A stretch of DNA of 44,409 nt from assembly GCA_017645655.1 (NCBI GenBank), contig JAGCNZ010000025.1, positions 1 through 44,409 on the forward strand. The letters are read 5' to 3'. Below the pieces are notes generated by a model. It was not told the DNA's origin and did not search any database. It worked only from the letters and a program-made list of their open reading frames with translations. Positions 1 through 6,971 of the stretch are shown here, in pieces; the stretch's first letter is position 1, and every line of letters starts with the position of its first letter. The stretch is from Bacteroidaceae bacterium. GTDB lineage: Bacteria > Bacteroidota > Bacteroidia > Bacteroidales > Bacteroidaceae. The position numbers were made by a program, and so were the translations under genes.

Positions 1-1
1 C

Positions 2-589
2 ATCAGCGGCTTGACTCATGGCATTGGCTGGTGTGCTCCTCAGCAAGGCGCTTGCAAGCTGACGCTCAATGTCAAGGACGGCGTTATCGAAGAGGCTCTC
101 GTCGAGACTATCGGTTGCTCTGGTATGACTCATTCTGCTGCAATGGCAAGTGAGATTCTGCCTGGCAAGACAATCCTCGAGGCTCTCAACACCGACCTTG
201 TTTGCGATGCTATCAACACCGCTATGCGCGAGCTCTTCCTTCAGATTGTCTATGGACGCACCCAGAGTGCTTTCTCGGAAGGCGGCCTCATGGTTGGTGC
301 CGGCCTGGAAGACCTCGGCAAGGGCCTCGTCTCTCAGATGGGTACGCTCTATGGTACTAAGGTCAAGGGCACTCGCTACCTGCAGCTCACCGAGGGCTAC
401 ATCACAAAGATGTACCTCGACAAGGACGACCAGGTTTGCGGTTACGAGTTCGTTCACATGGGCAAGCTCATGGATGCCATCAAGAAAGGCGTTCCTGCTG
501 ACGAAGCCCTGAAGAGTGTCACTGGCACTTACGGTCGCACAAAGGCCGAAGACGGTGCAGTGAAGAGTATTGACCCACGTAAAGAATAG
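2..589 (+). CDS. Iron-sulfur cluster scaffold-like protein (NifU N-terminal type), 5' end missing
   Basis: The reading frame is already open at the window edge (first visible residues Ile-Ser-Gly-Leu-Thr-His), so the true start lies upstream; the TTG at 11 is not a convincing start. The visible 195 residues carry three spaced cysteines of an IscU/NifU-like scaffold, in GWCAPQQGAC near the start and ETIGCSGM about 35 residues later. Proteins of this type in Bacteroides are about 230 residues, so roughly 40 residues are missing. It ends 12 bases before the GGGtGRT gene, whose Shine-Dalgarno-like AGGAGG overlaps the stop codon, so the two are co-transcribed. The pairing is known across anaerobes; the biochemical role is not established. 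Confidence 0.8.
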   Translation: MSGLTHGIGWCAPQQGACKLTLNVKDGVIEEALVETIGCSGMTHSAAMASEILPGKTILEALNTDLVCDAINTAMRELFLQIVYGRTQSAFSEGGLMVGAGLEDLGKGLVSQMGTLYGTKVKGTRYLQLTEGYITKMYLDKDDQVCGYEFVHMGKLMDAIKKGVPADEALKSVTGTYGRTKAEDGAVKSIDPRKE

Positions 590-601
590 GAGGAAAAGAT
601 T

Positions 602-1621
602 ATGATACGTGAAGTGAAATTCGAGTCACAAGACCGCCGTATCAAGCAGATTCTTGCTTGCTTGAACAAACATGGTATTGCTTCTATCGAGGAGGCTAAC
701 CAAATCTGTGAGGCTGCAGGCCTCGACCCTTACAAGACTTGTGAGGAGACACAGATGATTTGCTTCGAGAACGCTAAGTGGGCTTACGTTGTAGGTACTG
801 CCATTGCTCTGAAGGAAAAGGCTAAGGACGCTGTCGAAGCAGCTAACTATATCGGTGAAGGTCTGCAGAGCTTCTGCATTCCCGGTTCAGTTGCTGATGA
901 CCGCAAGGTAGGTATCGGTCACGGAGAACTGGCAGCTCGTCTGCTCAGCCCCGAGACAAAGTGCTTTGCTTTCCTGGCAGGTCACGAGAGCTTCGCAGCT
1001 GCCGAAGGTGCCATCAAGATTGCTCAGATGGCCAACAAATCAAGACCAGCCGACAAGCCTCTCCGTTGTATCCTCAACGGTCTTGGCAAGGACGCTGCCA
1101 TGATTATCAGCCGCATCAACGGCTTCACATACGTTCAGACACAGTTCGACTACTTCACAGGCGAACTGAAGGAAGTGAAGCGCATCGCTTACAGCGATGG
1201 CCCTCGTGCTGCCGTGAACTGCTACGGTGCAGACGACGTTCGCGAAGGTGTTGCCATCCTTTGGAAGGAAGATGTTGACGTCAGCATTACCGGCAACTCT
1301 ACCAACCCCACTCGCTTCCAGCACCCCGTTGCAGGTACTTACAAGAAGGAGCGCATCCGTGCAGGTAAGGCTTACTTCAGCGTAGCCAGCGGTGGCGGTA
1401 CAGGTCGTACCTTGCACCCCGACAACATGGCAGCAGGTCCTGCTTCTTACGGCATGACCGACACCTTGGGCCGCATGCACAGTGATGCTCAGTTTGCAGG
1501 TTCAAGCTCCGTTCCCGCTCATGTTGAGATGATGGGCTTCCTCGGCATCGGTAACAACCCGATGGTAGGTTGCTCTGTAGCTTGTGCAGTTCAGGCAGAC
1601 CTTTACCTGAACAAGAAGTAA
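602..1621 (+). CDS. GGGtGRT family protein
   Basis: A 339-residue protein that contains the family signature GGGTGRT about 75 residues from its C-terminus, followed by a glycine- and methionine-rich end with cysteines (NNPMVGCSVAC). The family takes its name from this motif and is usually encoded directly after a NifU-like scaffold gene, as here. The ATG is preceded by AGGAGG at good spacing, one of the few classical ribosome binding sites in this window. Its function is unknown; association with an iron-sulfur scaffold suggests a metal-cluster-linked role, which is inference. The length is normal for the family and the gene is intact. A strong terminator follows. Confidence 0.88.
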   Translation: MIREVKFESQDRRIKQILACLNKHGIASIEEANQICEAAGLDPYKTCEETQMICFENAKWAYVVGTAIALKEKAKDAVEAANYIGEGLQSFCIPGSVADDRKVGIGHGELAARLLSPETKCFAFLAGHESFAAAEGAIKIAQMANKSRPADKPLRCILNGLGKDAAMIISRINGFTYVQTQFDYFTGELKEVKRIAYSDGPRAAVNCYGADDVREGVAILWKEDVDVSITGNSTNPTRFQHPVAGTYKKERIRAGKAYFSVASGGGTGRTLHPDNMAAGPASYGMTDTLGRMHSDAQFAGSSSVPAHVEMMGFLGIGNNPMVGCSVACAVQADLYLNKK

Positions 1622-1652
1622 GGCAACAACAAGGAATCCCTTGTATATAATT

Positions 1653-1691
1653 ATCTCCTGTAGCTCAATGAGTTACAGGAGATTTTGTTTT
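1653..1691 (+). terminator. Rho-independent terminator after the GGGtGRT gene
   Basis: Inverted repeat with arms at 1653-1666 and 1670-1683 (14 pairs including one G-T wobble), a three-base AAT loop, then TTTTGTTTT. It separates the scaffold/GGGtGRT operon from convergent recX and probably protects both. Confidence 0.85.
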
Positions 1692-2151
1692 ACCCCAAAT
1701 TCAAGTATTCGTTGACGGCATCGATGACGAGTCCCATCTCGAAGCCGCGCGAGAGGAGATGCCGGACAAGCTTGCCCTTGCGCTGATACAAATCTGTGTC
1801 TTTTAGGGTGCGGTCCTTTGCTCGAAGGGCATCTTCCAACGTTTCCTGATAGGTTTCTTCGGGAATGACCTGCATTCCTTCCGCTATTTCCTCGTCGCTC
1901 AGTCGAAGGTTGCGAAGCATCTGCCTTATCTTGATGCGTCCCCAATGGCTGTAGAGGAACTTGTCGTGGCAATAGGCTCGTGCAAAGCGAAGGTTGTCGA
2001 TAAACTTCTCCTCAACGAGACGATTGATAATCTCCTCGGCATCGTCGGGGCTAACGTCCCATTGCAAGAGCTTTTCCCTTATCTGATGAGTGCAATGCTC
2101 ACTGCCGCTGCAAAGCCTTGCAGCGCGCTGATACGAATCGTTCGTTGTCAT
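1690..2151 (-). CDS. recX: RecX family regulatory protein
   Basis: A 153-residue, charged, helical protein typical of RecX, which binds RecA filaments and limits RecA activity in recombination and SOS induction. Recognisable three-helix repeats include the N-terminal segment with SGSEHCTHQIREKL and then VEEKFIDNLRFARAY. It is transcribed after prmC, and the chosen ATG at 2151 makes it overlap the prmC end by 53 bases; starting here keeps the conserved N-terminal block that resembles other Bacteroidales RecX proteins. The gene ends at the shared terminator with the convergent GGGtGRT operon. No neighbouring recA is present in the window. Confidence 0.85.
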   Translation of the reverse strand: MTTNDSYQRAARLCSGSEHCTHQIREKLLQWDVSPDDAEEIINRLVEEKFIDNLRFARAYCHDKFLYSHWGRIKIRQMLRNLRLSDEEIAEGMQVIPEETYQETLEDALRAKDRTLKDTDLYQRKGKLVRHLLSRGFEMGLVIDAVNEYLNLG

Positions 2152-2950
2152 ATTGATCCTTGATTATCTCAATGTTCCTGTAGCCCATCCCCGAAAGGAG
2201 CTCGCCGACCTGACGAGCATAGGCTCTGTTTGTCTCGAAGAAAAGCCAACCCTCTTCTGTAAGGTGCTGCCGCCCATAGTCGGCGATTGCCCTGTAGAAG
2301 AGCAGCGGGTCGTAGTCGGGGACGAAGAGAGCGAGATGCGGTTCGTGGTCGAGCACGTTCGAGTCCATCGTGGAAGCCTCGCTTTCACAGATGTAGGGAG
2401 GGTTGCTGACGATACAATTAAATGAAGAATGAAGAGTGAATAATGAAGAATTTGCTGTCGCCACAAGCATATCTTGCCTAACCAACTCTAGTTCCTCTGC
2501 ACCGAGCCTTTCTGCATTTTGCTTTGCAATGGCAAGAGCCTCGTCCGAGACGTCGATGGCCGTTACTTTATAGCCTGCCAAAGCCAGCGTGATGGCGATG
2601 CAGCCGCTGCCTGTGCCGACATCGAGAACCCTGCTTCCCGACGCGACATTCTGCTCGACGAGACTGACTAACTGCTGTGTCTCAGGCCGTGGGATAAGGA
2701 CACCCGGACCGACGAGAAACGTCCTTCCGCAGAACTCCTCACTGCCCAAAACATACTGCACCGGCTCGCCTTTCGCGACTCTATCGATAATAATTTGCAG
2801 TTCTGCTTTGTCCTTTTCTGATAAAGTCGTATCTTTGCCCAAAAGAATATCCGTTCGCGAGAGGCCGAAACGCCGCCTGAGGATAAGCTCATAAAGCGCC
2901 CTGCCCTCGCCCGAGCCATATCTCTGCTGTAACTTCTGCAATGCATTCAT
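2099..2950 (-). CDS. prmC: Peptide chain release factor N5-glutamine methyltransferase PrmC (HemK)
   Basis: A 283-residue class I SAM methyltransferase that methylates the glutamine of the GGQ motif in release factors. It has the SAM-binding stretch VLDVGTGSGCIAI and the diagnostic catalytic NPPY motif (CIVSNPPYI), with the PrmC-specific N-terminal helical domain before them. An open frame continues upstream, but the ATG at 2950 is preferred because the promoter octamer TATCTTTG ends only four bases before it. Just before NPPY the gene holds an in-frame run of seven-base repeats (2421-2448), giving the odd segment ANSSLFTLHSSF, absent from usual PrmC proteins. It overlaps recX and is divergent from ribD. 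Confidence 0.92.
   Translation of the reverse strand: MNALQKLQQRYGSGEGRALYELILRRRFGLSRTDILLGKDTTLSEKDKAELQIIIDRVAKGEPVQYVLGSEEFCGRTFLVGPGVLIPRPETQQLVSLVEQNVASGSRVLDVGTGSGCIAITLALAGYKVTAIDVSDEALAIAKQNAERLGAEELELVRQDMLVATANSSLFTLHSSFNCIVSNPPYICESEASTMDSNVLDHEPHLALFVPDYDPLLFYRAIADYGRQHLTEEGWLFFETNRAYARQVGELLSGMGYRNIEIIKDQYDNERFVSARCKALQRQ
2421..2448. repeat. Heptamer array inside prmC
   Basis: Four seven-base units AATGAAG, AATGAAG, AGTGAAT, AATGAAG run without gaps and stay in frame with prmC, adding about ten residues immediately before the catalytic NPPY motif. Confidence 0.8.
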
Positions 2951-2954
2951 GCTG

Positions 2955-2962
2955 CAAAGATA
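2955..2962 (-). promoter_or_regulatory. prmC: Promoter -7 element of prmC
   Basis: TATCTTTG on the minus strand matches the Bacteroidetes -7 consensus TAnnTTTG. Only four bases separate it from the prmC ATG, so the transcript is predicted to be leaderless or nearly so. Confidence 0.65.
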
Positions 2963-2981
2963 CGAAGAAAAGTGAAAAATA

Positions 2982-3956
2982 ATGAGTGACGACATAAAGT
3001 TCATGCGGCGCTGTCTGCAACTGGCACGATGTGGGGAGACTGGAGCGCCGCCTAATCCGATGGTGGGAGCCGTGATTGTTTGTGACGGACGCATCATTGG
3101 CGAAGGCTTTCACCGCAGATGCGGTGGTCCGCATGCCGAGGTGAATGCCATCTGTAGCGTCAAGGAGAAGCACCTCCTCAGTCGGAGCACCATATACGTG
3201 AGCCTCGAACCTTGTGCTCATTACGGCAAGACACCCCCCTGTGCCGACCTCATCATCCAGAGCGGTATCAGGCGAATCGTCGTGGGATGCACAGACCCGT
3301 TTGCAAAGGTCAACGGACTGGGCATCAGGAAACTGCAGGAAGCGGGCTGCGAAGTACAGGTCGGCATACTCGAAAAGGAGTGCCGCGAGCTGAACCGTCG
3401 CTTCTTTACCTTCCACCAAAAACACAGGCCTTGGATTACCTTAAAGTGGGCACAGAGCAAGGATGGCTTTATTGGGAAGCGAGAAAGAGTCGTCTTCTCG
3501 AATGCATTAACACAGACACTTGTTCATCGTCTAAGGGCCCGACATCAGGCAATCCTCGTTGGCACAAGAACCGCGTTGCTCGACAATCCGACACTTACCA
3601 CAAGACTCTGGACAGGACCTAACCCTCTGCGTCTCACTATCGACCGCCATGGCATACTCCCATCCACCCTGCACCTGAAAGATGGTAGCACACCAATCGT
3701 TATCTACACACAGGAAAGCATCGAGGAAATACTGGCAGACCTATATGCTCGAGGCATCCAGAGCCTGCTCGTGGAAGGCGGCGCGGAACTGCTTCAAAGC
3801 TTCATTGACAAAGGATTTTGGGACGAGGCACGCATCGAAACTGCACCTTTCTGTTTAGGCGAAGGTGTAAGTGCTCCAATCCTCAAGGATGAGCAATTGG
3901 AAAGCAAGCAGAACTACGGTGGCCAAATCATTCAACAATACCGCCACAAACAATGA
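2982..3956 (+). CDS. ribD: Bifunctional riboflavin biosynthesis protein RibD (deaminase/reductase)
   Basis: A 324-residue two-domain enzyme that deaminates and then reduces the pyrimidine intermediate of riboflavin synthesis in the cytoplasm. The N-terminal deaminase (about residues 1-140) shows the zinc site H51-A-E53, C78 and C87 in HAE...EPCAHYGKTPPC. The C-terminal reductase (about 145-324) contains the substrate segment TLKWAQSKDGFI and ends in LLVEGGAELL and a short tail. Length is slightly below the usual 340-370. It is divergent from prmC with only 31 bases between the starts, so its promoter must lie within the prmC coding region; no FMN riboswitch precedes it. No other riboflavin genes are nearby. 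Confidence 0.93.
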   Translation: MSDDIKFMRRCLQLARCGETGAPPNPMVGAVIVCDGRIIGEGFHRRCGGPHAEVNAICSVKEKHLLSRSTIYVSLEPCAHYGKTPPCADLIIQSGIRRIVVGCTDPFAKVNGLGIRKLQEAGCEVQVGILEKECRELNRRFFTFHQKHRPWITLKWAQSKDGFIGKRERVVFSNALTQTLVHRLRARHQAILVGTRTALLDNPTLTTRLWTGPNPLRLTIDRHGILPSTLHLKDGSTPIVIYTQESIEEILADLYARGIQSLLVEGGAELLQSFIDKGFWDEARIETAPFCLGEGVSAPILKDEQLESKQNYGGQIIQQYRHKQ

Positions 3957-3963
3957 AAAACAT

Positions 3964-3995
3964 GGAATAAAGTGTTACACAAGGCACATTATTCC
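3964..3995 (+). terminator. Possible hairpin after ribD
   Basis: Arms at 3964-3974 (GGAATAAAGTG) and 3985-3995 (CACATTATTCC) pair with one mismatch around a ten-base loop. There is no T tract, so it may stabilise the 3' end rather than terminate. Confidence 0.35.
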
Positions 3996-4030
3996 CTAAT
4001 TAAACTTAAAACAAAGGCAGAATTGAACAA

Positions 4031-4065
4031 AAATCTCTAATCCCTAATCTTTAATCTCTAATCTT
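4031..4065. repeat. Intergenic heptamer array upstream of the envelope operon
   Basis: Five seven-base units AAATCTC, TAATCCC, TAATCTT, TAATCTC, TAATCTT lie immediately upstream of the -7 element at 4071. The unit is the reverse complement of the GATTAGG/GATTAGA units found after exbB at 24848-24875. Confidence 0.8.
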
Positions 4066-4070
4066 TTTCG

Positions 4071-4078
4071 TATCTTTG
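4071..4078 (+). promoter_or_regulatory. Promoter -7 element of the envelope operon
   Basis: TATCTTTG matches TAnnTTTG and lies 25 bases before the ATG at 4104; it is the only good promoter found for the long plus-strand gene run that follows. Confidence 0.6.
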
Positions 4079-4103
4079 CACCTTGAAATCACACATACAC
4101 GCT

Positions 4104-5474
4104 ATGCGCGCATACAATATAAGAAAGAAAGGGATTCGCTGGTACTTGGCAGTTTTGGCTTTGCCAATCCTCATTTCGTCATGCTCAAAAGACAATGAGG
4201 TGGTGACCACCAGCAACGACTATTGCTACATAAAGTCCGTAATGCTCGGGACGGTGAAACGCAAGGTGGGAACAATCAGCTCTTCTTTTACCGGAAGTTT
4301 CTATGAAATGACTGTCGACCTGCGAAACAACACCATCGAGAACCTCGACTCGCTGCCGTATGGCAGTCTGCTCGACAGGGTGATTGCCACCATTACCTTC
4401 GACGGCTCTATGCTTGCTTACCGTGAGAAAGGCTCAGACAACGAATGGACTGCCTACAACCTCACCGACAGCCTCGACCTCACAAAGCCCTTGGAACTCC
4501 TCCTGACAAGCAACGACAACAGAACCAGCCGCATCTACACACTCAAAGTCAATGTGCACCAGCAAGAAGGCGACTCGCTATGCTGGAACAAGTGCGAGAG
4601 CGAAGTGACACAACTCGCTGACATGACCGACATGAAAACGGTTGCCTTCAACGACAAACTGCTGGTACTTGGCAGGAAGACTGCAGGCATCGTCCTCGCG
4701 GAACGCTCCTCGACAGAAGCAGAAAGCACATGGGAAGAGACATCGGTGACCGACCTGCCTGCCACAACCGACCTGCAAACACTACATCAGCAAGCAGACA
4801 TGCTTTACATCAGCACCACGGATGGCGCTATCTTCTCCTCTGCCAATGCAATAGACTGGCGGCAAGAAGGCACTAAATCCGCAGAACTTACACTCGTAGA
4901 GAAAACCGAGGACTTCTTCTACGCCATCTCCGAAGGCAAACTATTGCGCTCGGCTGATGCGTCAACCTGGGAAGAAGAAACGCTCGACACGGAAGCCTCC
5001 CTCCTCCCACAAACCGGCATAAGGACTCTAACCCTTCAGCAAGCTAACGGCAACACACGCATCGTAATGGTTGGACAAAGGGAAGGAAGTAGCAACGCTG
5101 TCGTCTGGAACAAGATGTGGAACGACAGTGAGCCTGAAGCAAACGCCGAATGGATTTACTTCCCGCTGAGCCCCGACAACAAAATCCCTTGTCCGCGACT
5201 TAATCACTTCAACCTGCTTCCCTACGACGGCAAGTGCTTCGCCTTTGGCGGCGCATCTGTGGACGAATCCCACGAAGCACTTGATGTCATATACATCAGC
5301 CAGGACTATGGAATCACCTGGCGTCCTACAAACGAAATTCACTTACCATCCGAACTGAAAGGCATCGAAGGCTGTATCACAAGCACGGTCGACGAGAACA
5401 ACTTCATCTGGATAATCACTAACGCACAAGTATGGCGAGGAAGACTGAACAGACTTGGATTCGCACAGCGATAG
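4104..5474 (+). CDS. Lipoprotein with predicted beta-propeller, DUF6242-like
   Basis: A 456-residue predicted lipoprotein. After a basic start (MRAYNIRKKGIRW) comes a hydrophobic stretch ending in the lipobox ISSC, with the acylated cysteine at residue 27 and Ser-Lys-Asp next. The ATG at 4104 is preferred over an in-frame TTG at 4083, which lies almost on the predicted transcription start. Residues about 35-160 look like an immunoglobulin-like beta domain; the rest repeats blades such as LLRSADASTWEEE and IYISQDYGITWRP, typical of sialidase-like propellers. The architecture resembles the DUF6242 family of Bacteroidales. The function is unknown. It overlaps the next gene by 43 bases and heads the uppS-bamA operon, pointing to an envelope role. 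Confidence 0.75.
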   Translation: MRAYNIRKKGIRWYLAVLALPILISSCSKDNEVVTTSNDYCYIKSVMLGTVKRKVGTISSSFTGSFYEMTVDLRNNTIENLDSLPYGSLLDRVIATITFDGSMLAYREKGSDNEWTAYNLTDSLDLTKPLELLLTSNDNRTSRIYTLKVNVHQQEGDSLCWNKCESEVTQLADMTDMKTVAFNDKLLVLGRKTAGIVLAERSSTEAESTWEETSVTDLPATTDLQTLHQQADMLYISTTDGAIFSSANAIDWRQEGTKSAELTLVEKTEDFFYAISEGKLLRSADASTWEEETLDTEASLLPQTGIRTLTLQQANGNTRIVMVGQREGSSNAVVWNKMWNDSEPEANAEWIYFPLSPDNKIPCPRLNHFNLLPYDGKCFAFGGASVDESHEALDVIYISQDYGITWRPTNEIHLPSELKGIEGCITSTVDENNFIWIITNAQVWRGRLNRLGFAQR

Positions 5475-6169
5475 CCATCTGCAGCCTGCTCCTCTGCTTT
5501 GCAGCAAAGGCGGAAGAAGAGGTGGAGTATAAGATGGACATGGGCGTGGGTGTGGGCACCTGCTTCTACATTGGCGACGCTAACGGCACGCCGTTTGCCA
5601 ACCTTAGCGGAATGGGAGCAATCACAGCACGCCGCATCCTCAATGCACGTATGGCAGTCAAAGCCAACCTCGCCTTTGGTCATATCCATGGCACAAGCGA
5701 AGGTTTCCTTCCCACAGATGCATATAGCGAAACACCAGAAGGAGGCATTCCCACAAAAGTAAAGTTCTCGCGCAATGTTATGGATTTGGGCGTGCAGTTC
5801 GAACTGAACTTCTGGGGTTTCGGCACAGGAGTGGGCTATAAAGGGAACAGCCGCATCACGCCATACATCCTTGCAGGAGCAGGCGTAACGTTCGGCATGG
5901 GCGGAGGCGGAGGCTTTTGCGGCGGCATGAACATACCTGTCGGATTAGGCGTGAAGTACAAGCTCAAGCCTCGCATCAACCTCGGTTTCGAATGGACAAT
6001 GCGCTTCAGCTCAACCGACAAACTCGATGCCACACCTAAAGGAGAAACTCAGCTGAAAGATCCCTACGGCGTAAAGAGCTCAATGTTCAAGAATAAAGAC
6101 AGCTACAGCTTCGCCATGTTCTTCATCACATACGACATGTTCCCGAAGCTTCGCAAATGCAACAATTAG
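5432..6169 (+). CDS. Outer-membrane beta-barrel protein, DUF6089-like
   Basis: A 245-residue exported protein: signal peptide in the first 28 residues (hydrophobic core ending in FAAKAEE), then alternating amphipathic strands and glycine-rich turns (GMGGGGGFCGGMNIPVGLG) characteristic of a small 8- to 10-strand barrel. Genes of this kind (DUF6089 family in Bacteroidetes) often precede uppS and bamA, as here. The ATG lies inside the end of the upstream lipoprotein gene, showing translational coupling. No enzymatic motif is visible. It may be a structural or assembly-linked barrel; the exact role is unknown. Confidence 0.75.
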   Translation: MARKTEQTWIRTAIAICSLLLCFAAKAEEEVEYKMDMGVGVGTCFYIGDANGTPFANLSGMGAITARRILNARMAVKANLAFGHIHGTSEGFLPTDAYSETPEGGIPTKVKFSRNVMDLGVQFELNFWGFGTGVGYKGNSRITPYILAGAGVTFGMGGGGGFCGGMNIPVGLGVKYKLKPRINLGFEWTMRFSSTDKLDATPKGETQLKDPYGVKSSMFKNKDSYSFAMFFITYDMFPKLRKCNN

Positions 6170-6189
6170 TATAACAAAGAACGACAAAT

Positions 6190-6945
6190 ATGAATCCCGA
6201 AGCAAAGCTCGACGCAAGTCAACTCGACAGGAACAATATCCCACAGTCCATCGCCATCATCATGGACGGCAACGGACGTTGGGCACAGGAACGCGGACTG
6301 CCACGCTCCGCAGGTCACATTCAAGGCGTGGAGAACGTTACTCGCATAACATCTGAGTGTGCAAGACTTGGCGTCAAGTTCCTGACCATGTACACTTTCT
6401 CGACAGAGAACTGGAACCGACCCGAAGCTGAAGTCAACACTCTGATGCAGCTCGTGGCAGACAAGCTCGAGGACGAAATCTTCATGAAGAACGATGTAAG
6501 GTTTCGCTACATAGGCGACATCGAAAGGCTGCCAGCTCCTGCCCGTCAGCGCGTTCTGGATTGCATGGAGCACACAAAGAACAACAAACGCATGACTGCC
6601 GTTACAGCACTCAACTACAGCAGCCGTTGGGAACTTACCAAGGCAATGCGCGATGCTGTTATCGAAGCACAAGCCGGCCGACTCAAGCCTGAAGACATCA
6701 ACGAGGAATATATCTCGCAGCACCTCGAGACGAACTTCATGACCGATCCTGACCTGCTCATACGAACAGGCGGCGAGCTGCGCATCAGCAACTACCTGCT
6801 CTGGCAATGCGCCTACAGCGAGTTCTACTTCTGCGACACCTTCTGGCCAGACTTCCACGAAGAAGACCTGCACAAAGCAATTGCTGCTTACCAGCAGAGA
6901 CAAAGACGCTTCGGCATGACCGGAGAGCAAGTCACCAAAGGCTGA
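6190..6945 (+). CDS. uppS: Isoprenyl transferase (undecaprenyl diphosphate synthase)
   Basis: A 251-residue cis-prenyltransferase that elongates farnesyl diphosphate to the C55 lipid carrier used for peptidoglycan and surface polysaccharides. The diagnostic P-loop [10 protein letters not shown] holds catalytic Asp26; the conserved [10 protein letters not shown] and the C-terminal [19 protein letters not shown]-type block that binds magnesium and substrate are both complete. Size is standard. It starts 20 bases after the barrel gene and ends 26 bases before bamA, the common Bacteroidetes arrangement uppS-bamA-ompH. The product supplies the lipid carrier needed by the polyprenol-phosphate-sugar synthase encoded later in the same operon. 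Confidence 0.95.
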   Translation: MNPEAKLDASQLDRNNIPQSIAIIMDGNGRWAQERGLPRSAGHIQGVENVTRITSECARLGVKFLTMYTFSTENWNRPEAEVNTLMQLVADKLEDEIFMKNDVRFRYIGDIERLPAPARQRVLDCMEHTKNNKRMTAVTALNYSSRWELTKAMRDAVIEAQAGRLKPEDINEEYISQHLETNFMTDPDLLIRTGGELRISNYLLWQCAYSEFYFCDTFWPDFHEEDLHKAIAAYQQRQRRFGMTGEQVTKG

Positions 6946-6971
6946 ACACATAGAAACTACGACAAAGAAAA

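Noticed and set aside
2951-2981. FMN riboswitch before ribD
   Set aside because: The gap is only 31 bases and none of the conserved riboswitch elements is visible there or just upstream.
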